From assembly GCA_905181835.1 (NCBI GenBank), contig CAJIZF010000002.1, positions 62,001 through 126,000 of the forward strand: DNA of 64,000 nt, in the 5' to 3' direction. How positions within the stretch are numbered: position 1 is the first letter of the stretch; every line of letters begins with the position of its first letter. The notes beneath the pieces were generated by a model that did not search any database, had not been told where the DNA came from, and was given only the letters and a program-made list of their open reading frames with translations. Shown here one piece after another: positions 9,458 through 16,788 of this stretch. The stretch is from an uncultured Flavobacteriaceae bacterium (GTDB lineage Bacteria > Bacteroidota > Bacteroidia > Flavobacteriales > Flavobacteriaceae). The position numbers were made by a program, and so were the translations under genes.

Positions 9458-9688
9458 ATGACACTTCCAAAATTTATATTAGGTGATAACACCCAATATC
9501 CTGACGCTATTTTTGTTGTGCATACTGAATTTCCACGTTTTATTATTAATCTTGAAAATGACGAAGTAGAGTGGTTAGAAGAGTTTGATAAAGAGGACCA
9601 GAAGGAGTTGGAAAAAGAAACAGAAACAGCAATAAAAGAAGCCAGTGAATTTTACGATAAAGAAGTAGCTTCCTACGAAAATGATTGA
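9458..9688 (+). CDS. Small acidic conserved hypothetical protein
   Basis: A 76-residue soluble protein with no signal peptide or membrane segment. The N-terminal half (LGDNTQYPDAIFVVHTEFPRF) looks folded, with alternating hydrophobic residues. The C-terminal half is a highly charged Glu/Lys helix. I do not recognise a named family. It has its own promoter-like box upstream and overlaps the start of the PAP2 phosphatase gene by 8 bases, so the two are probably translated from one mRNA. Nothing in the sequence points to catalysis; a binding or regulatory role is only a guess. Confidence 0.7.
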   Translation: MTLPKFILGDNTQYPDAIFVVHTEFPRFIINLENDEVEWLEEFDKEDQKELEKETETAIKEASEFYDKEVASYEND

Positions 9689-10241
9689 GGAAATAATTAA
9701 ATATGACACTGAGCTTTTTCTATTTCTTAACAATTTAGGAAGTGAGTCTTGGGATGTATTTTGGAGAGTAATTACTAATAAACTTACATTTATCCCCCTG
9801 TACTTATTTCTTTTGTATTTAGTATATCAAAATTATGGCTTAAAAAAAACTATAATTGTATTGATAGTTGCCGGATTGATGATAGCTTCAACAGATCAAT
9901 TAGCAAATTTATTTAAAAATGGATTTCAGAGATTACGCCCATGGGCGAATCAAGATTTAGAGGGACTAATGAGAATGGTTGTTGAGAAAAGGGGTATTTA
10001 TAGTTTCTTCTCTGGACATGCTGTTAATTCTATGGTTATAGCAGTATATATAGGTTTAATTCTTCGTAATAAATACTATTACCTGCCATTTATATTGTTA
10101 TTATGGTCTTTTTTAGTTGGTTACAGTAGGATTTATGTAGGTGTTCATTACCCTTTAGATGTATTAACTGGATTTTTATTTGGCGGTTTAATAGGTTGGG
10201 GCTTTTACAAACTTCAATTAATTATTCAAAAAAAAATTTAA
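9681..10241 (+). CDS. PAP2-superfamily membrane phosphatase
   Basis: Integral inner-membrane phosphatase of the PAP2/undecaprenyl-pyrophosphatase type (186 residues, about five membrane helices). The three catalytic motifs are present: K79-x6-R86-P87 (KNGFQRLRP), SGH at 111-113, and SRIYVGVHYPLD with R150, H156 and D160. Substrates of this family are lipid phosphates such as undecaprenyl pyrophosphate, phosphatidic acid or lipid A phosphates; sequence does not decide among them. The start overlaps the preceding small gene by 8 bases. Its stop codon overlaps that of the convergent LAB_N gene by 4 bases, leaving no room for a terminator. The opposing genes also belong to lipid-linked sugar metabolism, which may hint at a common theme. 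Confidence 0.9.
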   Translation: MIEEIIKYDTELFLFLNNLGSESWDVFWRVITNKLTFIPLYLFLLYLVYQNYGLKKTIIVLIVAGLMIASTDQLANLFKNGFQRLRPWANQDLEGLMRMVVEKRGIYSFFSGHAVNSMVIAVYIGLILRNKYYYLPFILLLWSFLVGYSRIYVGVHYPLDVLTGFLFGGLIGWGFYKLQLIIQKKI

Positions 10242-10858
10242 TTATGTTTTTTTAAAATCATTAAATTTCTACAATAAATTATTATTCCAAAGGTATGTCC
10301 AATGAATAAAATAGGATCTTTTCTGAAAATAGAATAAATTAAAATTATTACAGACCCTACTGTACTTATAATCCAAAAGCTACTTGGTAATTGTGATAAT
10401 TTATTTTTCTCTGAAATTATCCATTGAAATATAAACCGTAACGTAAATATTAGTTGTGAAACAATTCCTAAAGCTAACAACCAAATGGGAATAAAATCTT
10501 GATTAAAGAGTTGTGAAAAATCAAATTCTCCTCTAAGAAATGTAATTAATAAAACTATTAATGGAAAATTAATAAATACGATTTGGATCCCTTTTTGTAA
10601 TCTATTCCATTGATTTTGTAGTTGTAAATTCCTAATGTAAATATAATAGGTAATAAATTGACCAAGCATAATTGCAAAATCATTTCTAAGGTAACCGTAC
10701 ATAAAAAAAAGAATAGATGCGATTAAACTTACTATCCAAAAAAATGTAGGAGCAACTACTTTATTTTCTTTTTCTGAAAATAGCCATTGTATTAATAGTC
10801 TAAGTGAAAAAAGTAATTGTGCAGTTAAACCTATAGAATAAATAAAGTAATCGTTCAT
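10238..10858 (-). CDS. Tandem LAB_N (lipid-A-disaccharide synthase N-terminal-like) membrane protein
   Basis: A 206-residue membrane protein made of two copies of the LAB_N domain. The first (about residues 8-85) contains LLFSLRLLIQWLFSEKE and the second (about 122-205) contains LIFTLRFIFQWIISEKN; both continue with a similar SFW(I)-to-R-N-L pattern, so the protein looks like an internal duplication. LAB_N proteins often accompany family 2 glycosyltransferases and are thought to bind or flip lipid-linked sugars, but their biochemical role is not established. The gene overlaps the upstream glycosyltransferase gene by 4 bases, supporting coupled translation and a joint function in transferring a sugar or amino sugar to a membrane lipid. 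Confidence 0.87.
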   Translation of the reverse strand: MNDYFIYSIGLTAQLLFSLRLLIQWLFSEKENKVVAPTFFWIVSLIASILFFMYGYLRNDFAIMLGQFITYYIYIRNLQLQNQWNRLQKGIQIVFINFPLIVLLITFLRGEFDFSQLFNQDFIPIWLLALGIVSQLIFTLRFIFQWIISEKNKLSQLPSSFWIISTVGSVIILIYSIFRKDPILFIGHTFGIIIYCRNLMILKKHN

Positions 10859-11577
10859 TTTTTTTTAATCACTTCATAATTTATATACTTTTTTTTCATC
10901 CATAAATAAGCAAAGCAATCAGTAATTGGACCCAATAATCTATTCCTTATTCCAAATTTAGTTTTACCTGCTATTCTCGGAAAATGTTGAATGGGAATTT
11001 GCAAAACGGTCCCTTTTTGTAATAATACCATTGCTGGCAGGAAACGATGAAGTCCCTTAAACATTGGAATTTTTTTTGCACAATCTGTTTTAATAATTTT
11101 TAATGGACAACAAGAATCATCCATACCATCGTTTGTGAAAATAGTTCTAATCTTATTGGATATTTTTGAAGATATTTTTTTAATGAGAGAGTCCTTCCTT
11201 TGAGTACGGATACCTGTTACTAAATCATAATGTTCTGTGTGATTTAAAAGGATATTAAAATCTTTAGGTGAAGTTTGAAGATCTGCATCTATATAACCTA
11301 ATAAAGGGGTGTCAATATTATCAAACCCAGCTTTTAGAGCAGCACTTAAACCCTTATTGTTTTTAAAATGTATGAATCTAAATTCTATATTTTTTTGGCA
11401 AATGTCTTCAATTATTTGTTGACTGTTATCCGTAGAGCCATCATTTATAAATAAAATAGTTGTTTTTTTTTTGGCAATTTTAATAAATGATAGTAATTCC
11501 TTTTCAACTCGTTTTAAGTTTAATTCTTCATTGTATACAGGAACAATTATGGTAAACTCAAGCATTTTTTTAATCAT
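10855..11577 (-). CDS. Family 2 glycosyltransferase (dolichol-phosphate-mannose-synthase-like)
   Basis: A 240-residue GT-A fold transferase. It opens with IIVPVYNEELNL, has FINDGSTDNS for nucleotide binding, and the metal-binding IDADLQTSP. The C-terminal part (about 190-240) has weak hydrophobic stretches but no clear pair of membrane helices, so membrane attachment probably depends on the partner LAB_N protein. Members of this group transfer a sugar from a nucleotide donor to a polyprenyl phosphate. It overlaps meaB upstream by 8 bases and the LAB_N gene downstream by 4. The actual sugar and acceptor cannot be read from the sequence. Confidence 0.9.
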   Translation of the reverse strand: MIKKMLEFTIIVPVYNEELNLKRVEKELLSFIKIAKKKTTILFINDGSTDNSQQIIEDICQKNIEFRFIHFKNNKGLSAALKAGFDNIDTPLLGYIDADLQTSPKDFNILLNHTEHYDLVTGIRTQRKDSLIKKISSKISNKIRTIFTNDGMDDSCCPLKIIKTDCAKKIPMFKGLHRFLPAMVLLQKGTVLQIPIQHFPRIAGKTKFGIRNRLLGPITDCFAYLWMKKKYINYEVIKKK

Positions 11578-12652
11578 TTATGTTTAATAAATAATTCGCA
11601 GCTTCAAAAGGAGTTAGCTTATTATTTTCCATAAGAGTTAGTTGTTTTTTTAATTCTTTTTTAATTTTTGGATGATTATAAAAATCACTTTTTAATGCAT
11701 TTTCAATAGTTTGAAGCATCCAATATTTATTTTGTTCTTTTCTTTTTTGCTGAAAATATCCATTAGCTTTTGTTATAGAAATATATTTTTGAATTAATTC
11801 CCATATATTCGAAATTCCTTCATTATTTAAGGCACTGCAAGTTAAAGTTTTTGGAACCCAGTTATTGCCTTTATCAGGGTATAAGTGAAGTGCTCTGTTA
11901 AATTCAGTTTTTGCGATTTTTGCAGCAGTTATATTATTTCCATCTGCTTTATTTATGATAATACTGTCGGCCATTTCTATGATTCCTCTTTTAATGCCTT
12001 GTAATTCGTCACCAGCGCCAGCTAGTTTTAATAATAAAAAAAAATCAGTCATAGAATGAACAACAGTTTCACTTTGACCAACACCAACAGTTTCTATTAA
12101 AATGACATTGTATCCAGCTGCTTCACACAATAGGATAGCTTCTCTTGTATTTTTGGCTACTCCGCCTAAGGAATCGCCTGATGCTGAAGGTCTAATAAAA
12201 GCGTTGGATTCTTTTACTAAATCTTCCATTCGAGTTTTATCACCCATAATACTTCCTCCACTAATAGAACTACTAGGATCAACTGCTAATACCGCTACGT
12301 TTAATTTTTTTTGAACAATTAATTTTCCAAACTGTTCAATAAACGTACTCTTGCCTACTCCAGGTACACCAGTTATCCCAATCCTAATAGATTTGTTTGC
12401 ATGAGGTAAGCAAGCTTCTATTATTTTTCTTGCCTGTTTTTGATGTTTTTTGTTAGTACTTTCTACTAAAGTAATCGCACGACTCAATGAAGTTTTGTCT
12501 TTTTTTAAAACACCTTTTATTAAATCATTAGCAGAAGGTACTTTTTTTCTTCTTTTTTTTAAGGTAGAGGCAACTTTTTCACTCAGGGATTTAGGTTGTG
12601 ACACTCCTTCTTTTTCATTTAAAGCAGTTATTTTTGCTTTCTTTTTAGTCAT
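11570..12652 (-). CDS. meaB: Methylmalonyl-CoA mutase-associated GTPase MeaB
   Basis: G3E-family P-loop GTPase that protects and loads adenosylcobalamin-dependent methylmalonyl-CoA mutase (older name ArgK). The N-terminal 50 residues are lysine-rich. The GTPase core has Walker A GITGVPGVGKST near residues 97-108, AVDPSSSISGGSIMGDKTRM, ETVGVGQSE and the base-specificity motif NKAD. Length of 360 residues is normal for the family. The mutase genes are not in the window, but a cobalamin adenosyltransferase is encoded 8 kb away at 20665-21246, consistent with a B12-dependent propionate route. Translation is coupled by overlap to the glycosyltransferase gene downstream; that pairing has no obvious metabolic logic. 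Confidence 0.93.
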   Translation of the reverse strand: MTKKKAKITALNEKEGVSQPKSLSEKVASTLKKRRKKVPSANDLIKGVLKKDKTSLSRAITLVESTNKKHQKQARKIIEACLPHANKSIRIGITGVPGVGKSTFIEQFGKLIVQKKLNVAVLAVDPSSSISGGSIMGDKTRMEDLVKESNAFIRPSASGDSLGGVAKNTREAILLCEAAGYNVILIETVGVGQSETVVHSMTDFFLLLKLAGAGDELQGIKRGIIEMADSIIINKADGNNITAAKIAKTEFNRALHLYPDKGNNWVPKTLTCSALNNEGISNIWELIQKYISITKANGYFQQKRKEQNKYWMLQTIENALKSDFYNHPKIKKELKKQLTLMENNKLTPFEAANYLLNIND

Positions 12653-12653
12653 T

Positions 12654-13226
12654 TTATTTTTTTTGTAATAATACCGGAACTACGGTAGTGTCCCACGCTA
12701 ACATCATAAGTATATTGTTATTTGATTCCGAAAAAGAAATTGTAAAATTTTCGGTAACTGTTAAGCTTTTTGAAGGAATAACGGTTGCTGTCAACACATC
12801 ATACTTAGGATCTCGGTTGGCAGTTTGATCAGAAAACTTTACACCCCAATGATTCATTTCTGAATTGAAAATTATATCCCAGGATGTTTCCCTAGGTATG
12901 GTCCACAGTGAGTATGTACCTTTTGGCAAATCCTTATTGTCGATAACCAGATCTTTATTTGTAGTAAACGACGTAGGTTCGTTAGCGCCTGTTCTCCAGA
13001 CAACATCATAAGGTACTAATTTGCCGAAAATTATTCTACCTTTTTTACTAGGACTACTGTATAAAGTGCTGATCTCAATATCTTCCTGCGTATACGTAAC
13101 AATCTGTTCTGGACTATTTTTTTTAGTTTGAGATTTTAGGATTGGCCAACCTACGAAAATGGCTAATAGAGTCAAGCCTACCAATGCACCAAGAATCCAA
13201 AATAATATATTATTAATTTTTTGCAT
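12654..13226 (-). CDS. DUF2911 family membrane-anchored protein
   Basis: A 190-residue protein with one N-terminal membrane segment (INNILFWILGALVGLTLLAI) followed by a periplasmic beta-rich domain. That domain has the DUF2911 hallmarks: PYDVVWRTGANEPTSF, LPKGTYSLWTIP and the end part TISFSESNNNILMMLAWD. An ATG at 13259 lies in frame, but the ATG at 13226 puts the membrane anchor at the N-terminus. The function of DUF2911 is unknown. It lies one base upstream of meaB on the minus strand, is probably the first gene of that operon, and is divergent from the LtaS-like gene. Confidence 0.82.
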   Translation of the reverse strand: MQKINNILFWILGALVGLTLLAIFVGWPILKSQTKKNSPEQIVTYTQEDIEISTLYSSPSKKGRIIFGKLVPYDVVWRTGANEPTSFTTNKDLVIDNKDLPKGTYSLWTIPRETSWDIIFNSEMNHWGVKFSDQTANRDPKYDVLTATVIPSKSLTVTENFTISFSESNNNILMMLAWDTTVVPVLLQKK

Positions 13227-13318
13227 GACAAAACATAAAGAATAGTTAAAGGTACTCAAATCAGATGTAATTAGTAAATAATATAAAAAAGATGTTATTT
13301 TGCAAATTATAAATATAA

Positions 13319-15256
13319 ATGGAATCGATTTTTAGAATACGAGAATACAAAGTGCTTTTTTATAGGTTGTTGTTAGTATACCTTTTTTACTTTATTGCTA
13401 GAGTACTTTTTTTGATTTATAATTATTCTTTATTGGGGGTTGAAACTACCTATGAATTTTTTAGATTGTATTACTATGGTCTTGCTTTTGATACAACAGC
13501 CATTCTTTATGTAAATTCACTTTTTATTTTATTGTCTTTACTACCTCTTAAATTTAGTAAAACTGCCACTTATCAACGATTTCTTTTTTATGTGTATTTT
13601 ATAAGTAATCTCATCGCCTATTCTTTAAATTTTGTAGATTTTATCTATTATAAATATAATTTTAGTCGAACTACTATTTCAGTAATAAATGTACTGAAGG
13701 ATGAAAATCATATAACAGGAATGTTGTTAAGATTCTTAATCACTTACTGGCACGTTCTTTTTCTTTTTATTTTAGTTTCATTTTTTTGGATATACCTCTA
13801 CAAGAAATATAATGTTAAAAGAGAATCATTAGTTATTAAGCCTACTTACTATTACGCCACATCTGTTTTGATGATTGTTTTAATAACAGTATTGAGTATA
13901 GGGGGCATTAGGGGAGGAGATTTTAAAGAAAGTACAAGACCTATAAATTTAGTTGATGCCAATCGTCATGTTACTCAAATCAAACAAGCAGATTTTGTTT
14001 TAAACACTCCTTTTGCATTTATAAGAACCTTATTTAAAAATACCTTTAAAAAAGCAAATTATAAGGTAAGTAAAGATGAAATAAATCATCTAATTCAACC
14101 AATTAAACAGTATGATGTTAACCCAAAATCCAAACCAAATATCATTGTTATTATTATCGAAAGTTTTGATAGAGAATATTCAGGAGCCTTTAATAAAGAC
14201 ATGAATATTAAAGATTTTGTCAGTTACACACCGTTTATTGATTCTTTAGCGAACCATAGTCTTATATATCCGAATGCATTTGCTAATGGTTATAAATCTA
14301 TTCATGGAATGTCATCTGTATTAGCAGGAATCCCATCATTTAAAGATGCATTTACTTCATCTCCTTTTTCAAAACAAGAAATTGAGTCTATCGTTTCAAT
14401 TTTAAATGATATAGATTATGATACCTCGTTTTTTCATGGGGCAGCTAATGGATCTATGGGTTTTCTCGGCTTTGGTAATATTTTAGGCTTTGATCATTAT
14501 TACGGAAGAACTGAATATGGTAATGATGATGATTTTGACGGAACATGGGGTATATGGGACGAAAAGTTTTTAGAGTTTACAAAAAGAGTACTTGACAAAA
14601 AGAAAGAGCCTTTTTTTAGTACGATTTTTACAGTAAGTTCTCATGAGCCCTACAAAATCCCCAAAGAATATGAGGGAAAATTCCCATCGGAAAATAATCA
14701 AATGCATCAATGTATAGGTTATACTGATTTTTCATTTAAAAAGTTTTTTGAAGCTTCTAAAGAAGAAGATTGGTTCGATAATACCATATTTGTAATAACT
14801 GGAGATCATGGAAATATTACAACTTATGAGGTTTATAACGAAACTGTCAACAGAACTGCAATTCCTATTTTATTTTACAAACCTGATAACAGCTTAAAAG
14901 GAGTTAATAAAGAATTAGCTCAGCAAATTGATATTTATCCAACCTTAGTAGATTTGATTGGGTATGACCAACCTTTTAGGAGTTGGGGTAGGAGTTTGTT
15001 AAACGATACTATTATTGAGCCATTCACAATCAATTATAGTGCATCAGGTTATGTTCTGCAACAAAATGATTATATATGTTATTTTGATGGAGAAAAAGCC
15101 ACTGGATTTTATGATATAGGTGATAAAAATCTCGAGAATAATTTAATTGATCAATCGAACGAAAAAATGGATTCTTTGGAGCTTGTAACCAAAACTTTTG
15201 TAGCAGATTATTTTGACAGAATCATTAATAAAAAACTTGGAAACCCAAATAAATAA
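13319..15256 (+). CDS. LtaS-like membrane sulfatase/phosphoglycerol transferase
   Basis: A 645-residue protein with about five N-terminal membrane helices (residues 10-210) and a large alkaline-phosphatase-fold periplasmic domain. Motifs include IIVIIIESFDREYSG (metal site), NGYKSIHGMSSVLAG where the nucleophile of the LTA synthase family is expected, FHGAANGSMGF and the metal-binding TGDHGN. In Gram-positive bacteria relatives polymerise lipoteichoic acid. In Gram-negative bacteria relatives such as OpgB and EptA decorate glycans or lipid A with phospholipid headgroups, and one of these transfers is more likely here. It starts an operon with a Cys phosphatase (13 bases downstream) and a DUF808 protein. 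The acceptor is unknown. Confidence 0.88.
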   Translation: MESIFRIREYKVLFYRLLLVYLFYFIARVLFLIYNYSLLGVETTYEFFRLYYYGLAFDTTAILYVNSLFILLSLLPLKFSKTATYQRFLFYVYFISNLIAYSLNFVDFIYYKYNFSRTTISVINVLKDENHITGMLLRFLITYWHVLFLFILVSFFWIYLYKKYNVKRESLVIKPTYYYATSVLMIVLITVLSIGGIRGGDFKESTRPINLVDANRHVTQIKQADFVLNTPFAFIRTLFKNTFKKANYKVSKDEINHLIQPIKQYDVNPKSKPNIIVIIIESFDREYSGAFNKDMNIKDFVSYTPFIDSLANHSLIYPNAFANGYKSIHGMSSVLAGIPSFKDAFTSSPFSKQEIESIVSILNDIDYDTSFFHGAANGSMGFLGFGNILGFDHYYGRTEYGNDDDFDGTWGIWDEKFLEFTKRVLDKKKEPFFSTIFTVSSHEPYKIPKEYEGKFPSENNQMHQCIGYTDFSFKKFFEASKEEDWFDNTIFVITGDHGNITTYEVYNETVNRTAIPILFYKPDNSLKGVNKELAQQIDIYPTLVDLIGYDQPFRSWGRSLLNDTIIEPFTINYSASGYVLQQNDYICYFDGEKATGFYDIGDKNLENNLIDQSNEKMDSLELVTKTFVADYFDRIINKKLGNPNK

Positions 15257-15269
15257 TATTATTTAAATT

Positions 15270-15833
15270 ATGAAAAAAAATGTATTAGGAGTCTTACTAA
15301 TAGTTGTAATAGTTCTCGTTGGAAAGTATGTTTACGATGTGAATATCAATTATAATTTCAAGGAAATAACGGAAAACAAAGTTTATAAATCTGGAGTTAT
15401 ACCTCCAAATAAAATAGAAGATTATACTAAAAAATATCATATAAAAAGTATAGTGGATCTAAGATTTCCTGGAACTACAGATACTATCAACAATCCTGAA
15501 ATTCCAGAAGAATTACTAGCTGAAAAAGAAGCTATAGAAAATATAGATGGAGTATCTTATTTTAATGTGGGCTCTTATCAAGTGCCAAGTCAAGAGACTA
15601 TCGACTCTTTTTTAGAAATCATGGATAATCCAGATAATTATCCAGTACTGATACACTGTTATCATGGTGCCGGCAGGGCTCATTTATTTAGCGCTGTTTA
15701 CCGTATGGAATATGAGGATATGAGTAACGAAGATGCAAGAAATAAAACAAGATTTCTTTTGAAGGGGAGTTCATTTGATGAAGGAACTCCAAAAGGAGAT
15801 TTTTTAAAAAATTATACAAAAAGAGCTAATTAG
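15270..15833 (+). CDS. Membrane-anchored dual-specificity/tyrosine-phosphatase-like protein
   Basis: A 187-residue protein with an N-terminal membrane anchor (residues 5-18) and a cysteine-dependent phosphatase domain. The phosphate-binding loop is H129-C130-Y-H-G-A-G-R136-A, where the usual Ser/Thr after Arg is replaced by Ala. The upstream segment SIVDLRFPGT supplies the general-acid region candidate. Similar bacterial enzymes dephosphorylate proteins or, like PTPMT1, lipid headgroups. Because it follows an LtaS-like transferase by 13 bases and precedes a membrane protein by 6, a lipid or polyol-phosphate substrate is an attractive inference. The anchor topology suggests the domain could face the periplasm. 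Confidence 0.82.
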   Translation: MKKNVLGVLLIVVIVLVGKYVYDVNINYNFKEITENKVYKSGVIPPNKIEDYTKKYHIKSIVDLRFPGTTDTINNPEIPEELLAEKEAIENIDGVSYFNVGSYQVPSQETIDSFLEIMDNPDNYPVLIHCYHGAGRAHLFSAVYRMEYEDMSNEDARNKTRFLLKGSSFDEGTPKGDFLKNYTKRAN

Positions 15834-15839
15834 TATTTT

Positions 15840-16739
15840 ATGTCGGGATTTTTTGCACTTTTAGATGATATAGCATTGTTAATGGACGATATAGCAGCTA
15901 TGACCAAGGTCGCTACTAAAAAGACTGCAGGAATTTTAGGTGACGATCTAGCAGTTGGAGCTGAAAAAGCCTCTAACTTCAGAGCCTCAAGAGAATTACC
16001 TGTTATTTGGGCCATCACAAAAGGTTCTTTTATTAATAAATTAATTATTCTTCCATTCGCTTTTTTATTAAGCGCATTTATACCTCAATTAATTGTTCCC
16101 ATATTATTAATAGGTGGGGTATATTTAAGTTTTGAGGGTGTCGAAAAGATCATACATACTTTTTTTTATAAAGAAAGGCATCGTACTAATTTTAATAAAG
16201 TTAAAACAGATAATGAATTATTAAAAGTTGAAAAAGCAAAAGTAAAATCAGCTATTCTCACAGATTTTATCTTATCTCTTGAAATTATTATGCTAGCTCT
16301 AGGAGAGGTGTTAGGCTCTAATTTAATAACTCAAATAGCTGTAGTAACATTTATATCGATTCTTGCGACGTTGGGGGTTTACGGACTTGTTGCTTTGTTG
16401 GTCAGGATAGACGACGCAGGTTTTTATTTGATAAAAATTTCAGAACAACTTAAAGGAGTGAAAAAAATATTTTACTTAAAAACAGGAAAAGGATTGGTTT
16501 GGGTTTTACCTAAAATAATCAAAGTAATAGGAATTATTGGAACGCTTGCTATGTTATTAGTGGGTGGAGGTATTTTTGTTCACAATATTCATCAAATTCA
16601 TGATGTTTTTCATCTAATTCCTACTCTAGTCACAGAGTTATTAACAGGTTTTTCTGTTGGTTTAGTCGCATTTCTATTTTATATGATAGTAGTCAAATTA
16701 CGATCGATCTTAAAAAAGGATAACTTAATAAACGACTAG
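15840..16739 (+). CDS. DUF808 family inner-membrane protein (YedI-like)
   Basis: A 299-residue membrane protein. The N-terminus MSGFFALLDDIALLMDDIAAM and the following KTAGILGDDLAVGAEK are diagnostic of DUF808, whose E. coli member is YedI. About five or six membrane helices follow (for example near 60-100, 145-185, 220-245 and 265-290). The function of the family is unknown; transport has been proposed from topology. It starts 6 bases after the Cys phosphatase stop and completes the LtaS-like operon. It converges on secA with a 49-base gap and no visible hairpin. Confidence 0.88.
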   Translation: MSGFFALLDDIALLMDDIAAMTKVATKKTAGILGDDLAVGAEKASNFRASRELPVIWAITKGSFINKLIILPFAFLLSAFIPQLIVPILLIGGVYLSFEGVEKIIHTFFYKERHRTNFNKVKTDNELLKVEKAKVKSAILTDFILSLEIIMLALGEVLGSNLITQIAVVTFISILATLGVYGLVALLVRIDDAGFYLIKISEQLKGVKKIFYLKTGKGLVWVLPKIIKVIGIIGTLAMLLVGGGIFVHNIHQIHDVFHLIPTLVTELLTGFSVGLVAFLFYMIVVKLRSILKKDNLIND

Positions 16740-16788
16740 ACAAAAAAAGGAACTCCATCTGAATTGATGATAATCCTATTTAAATGAA

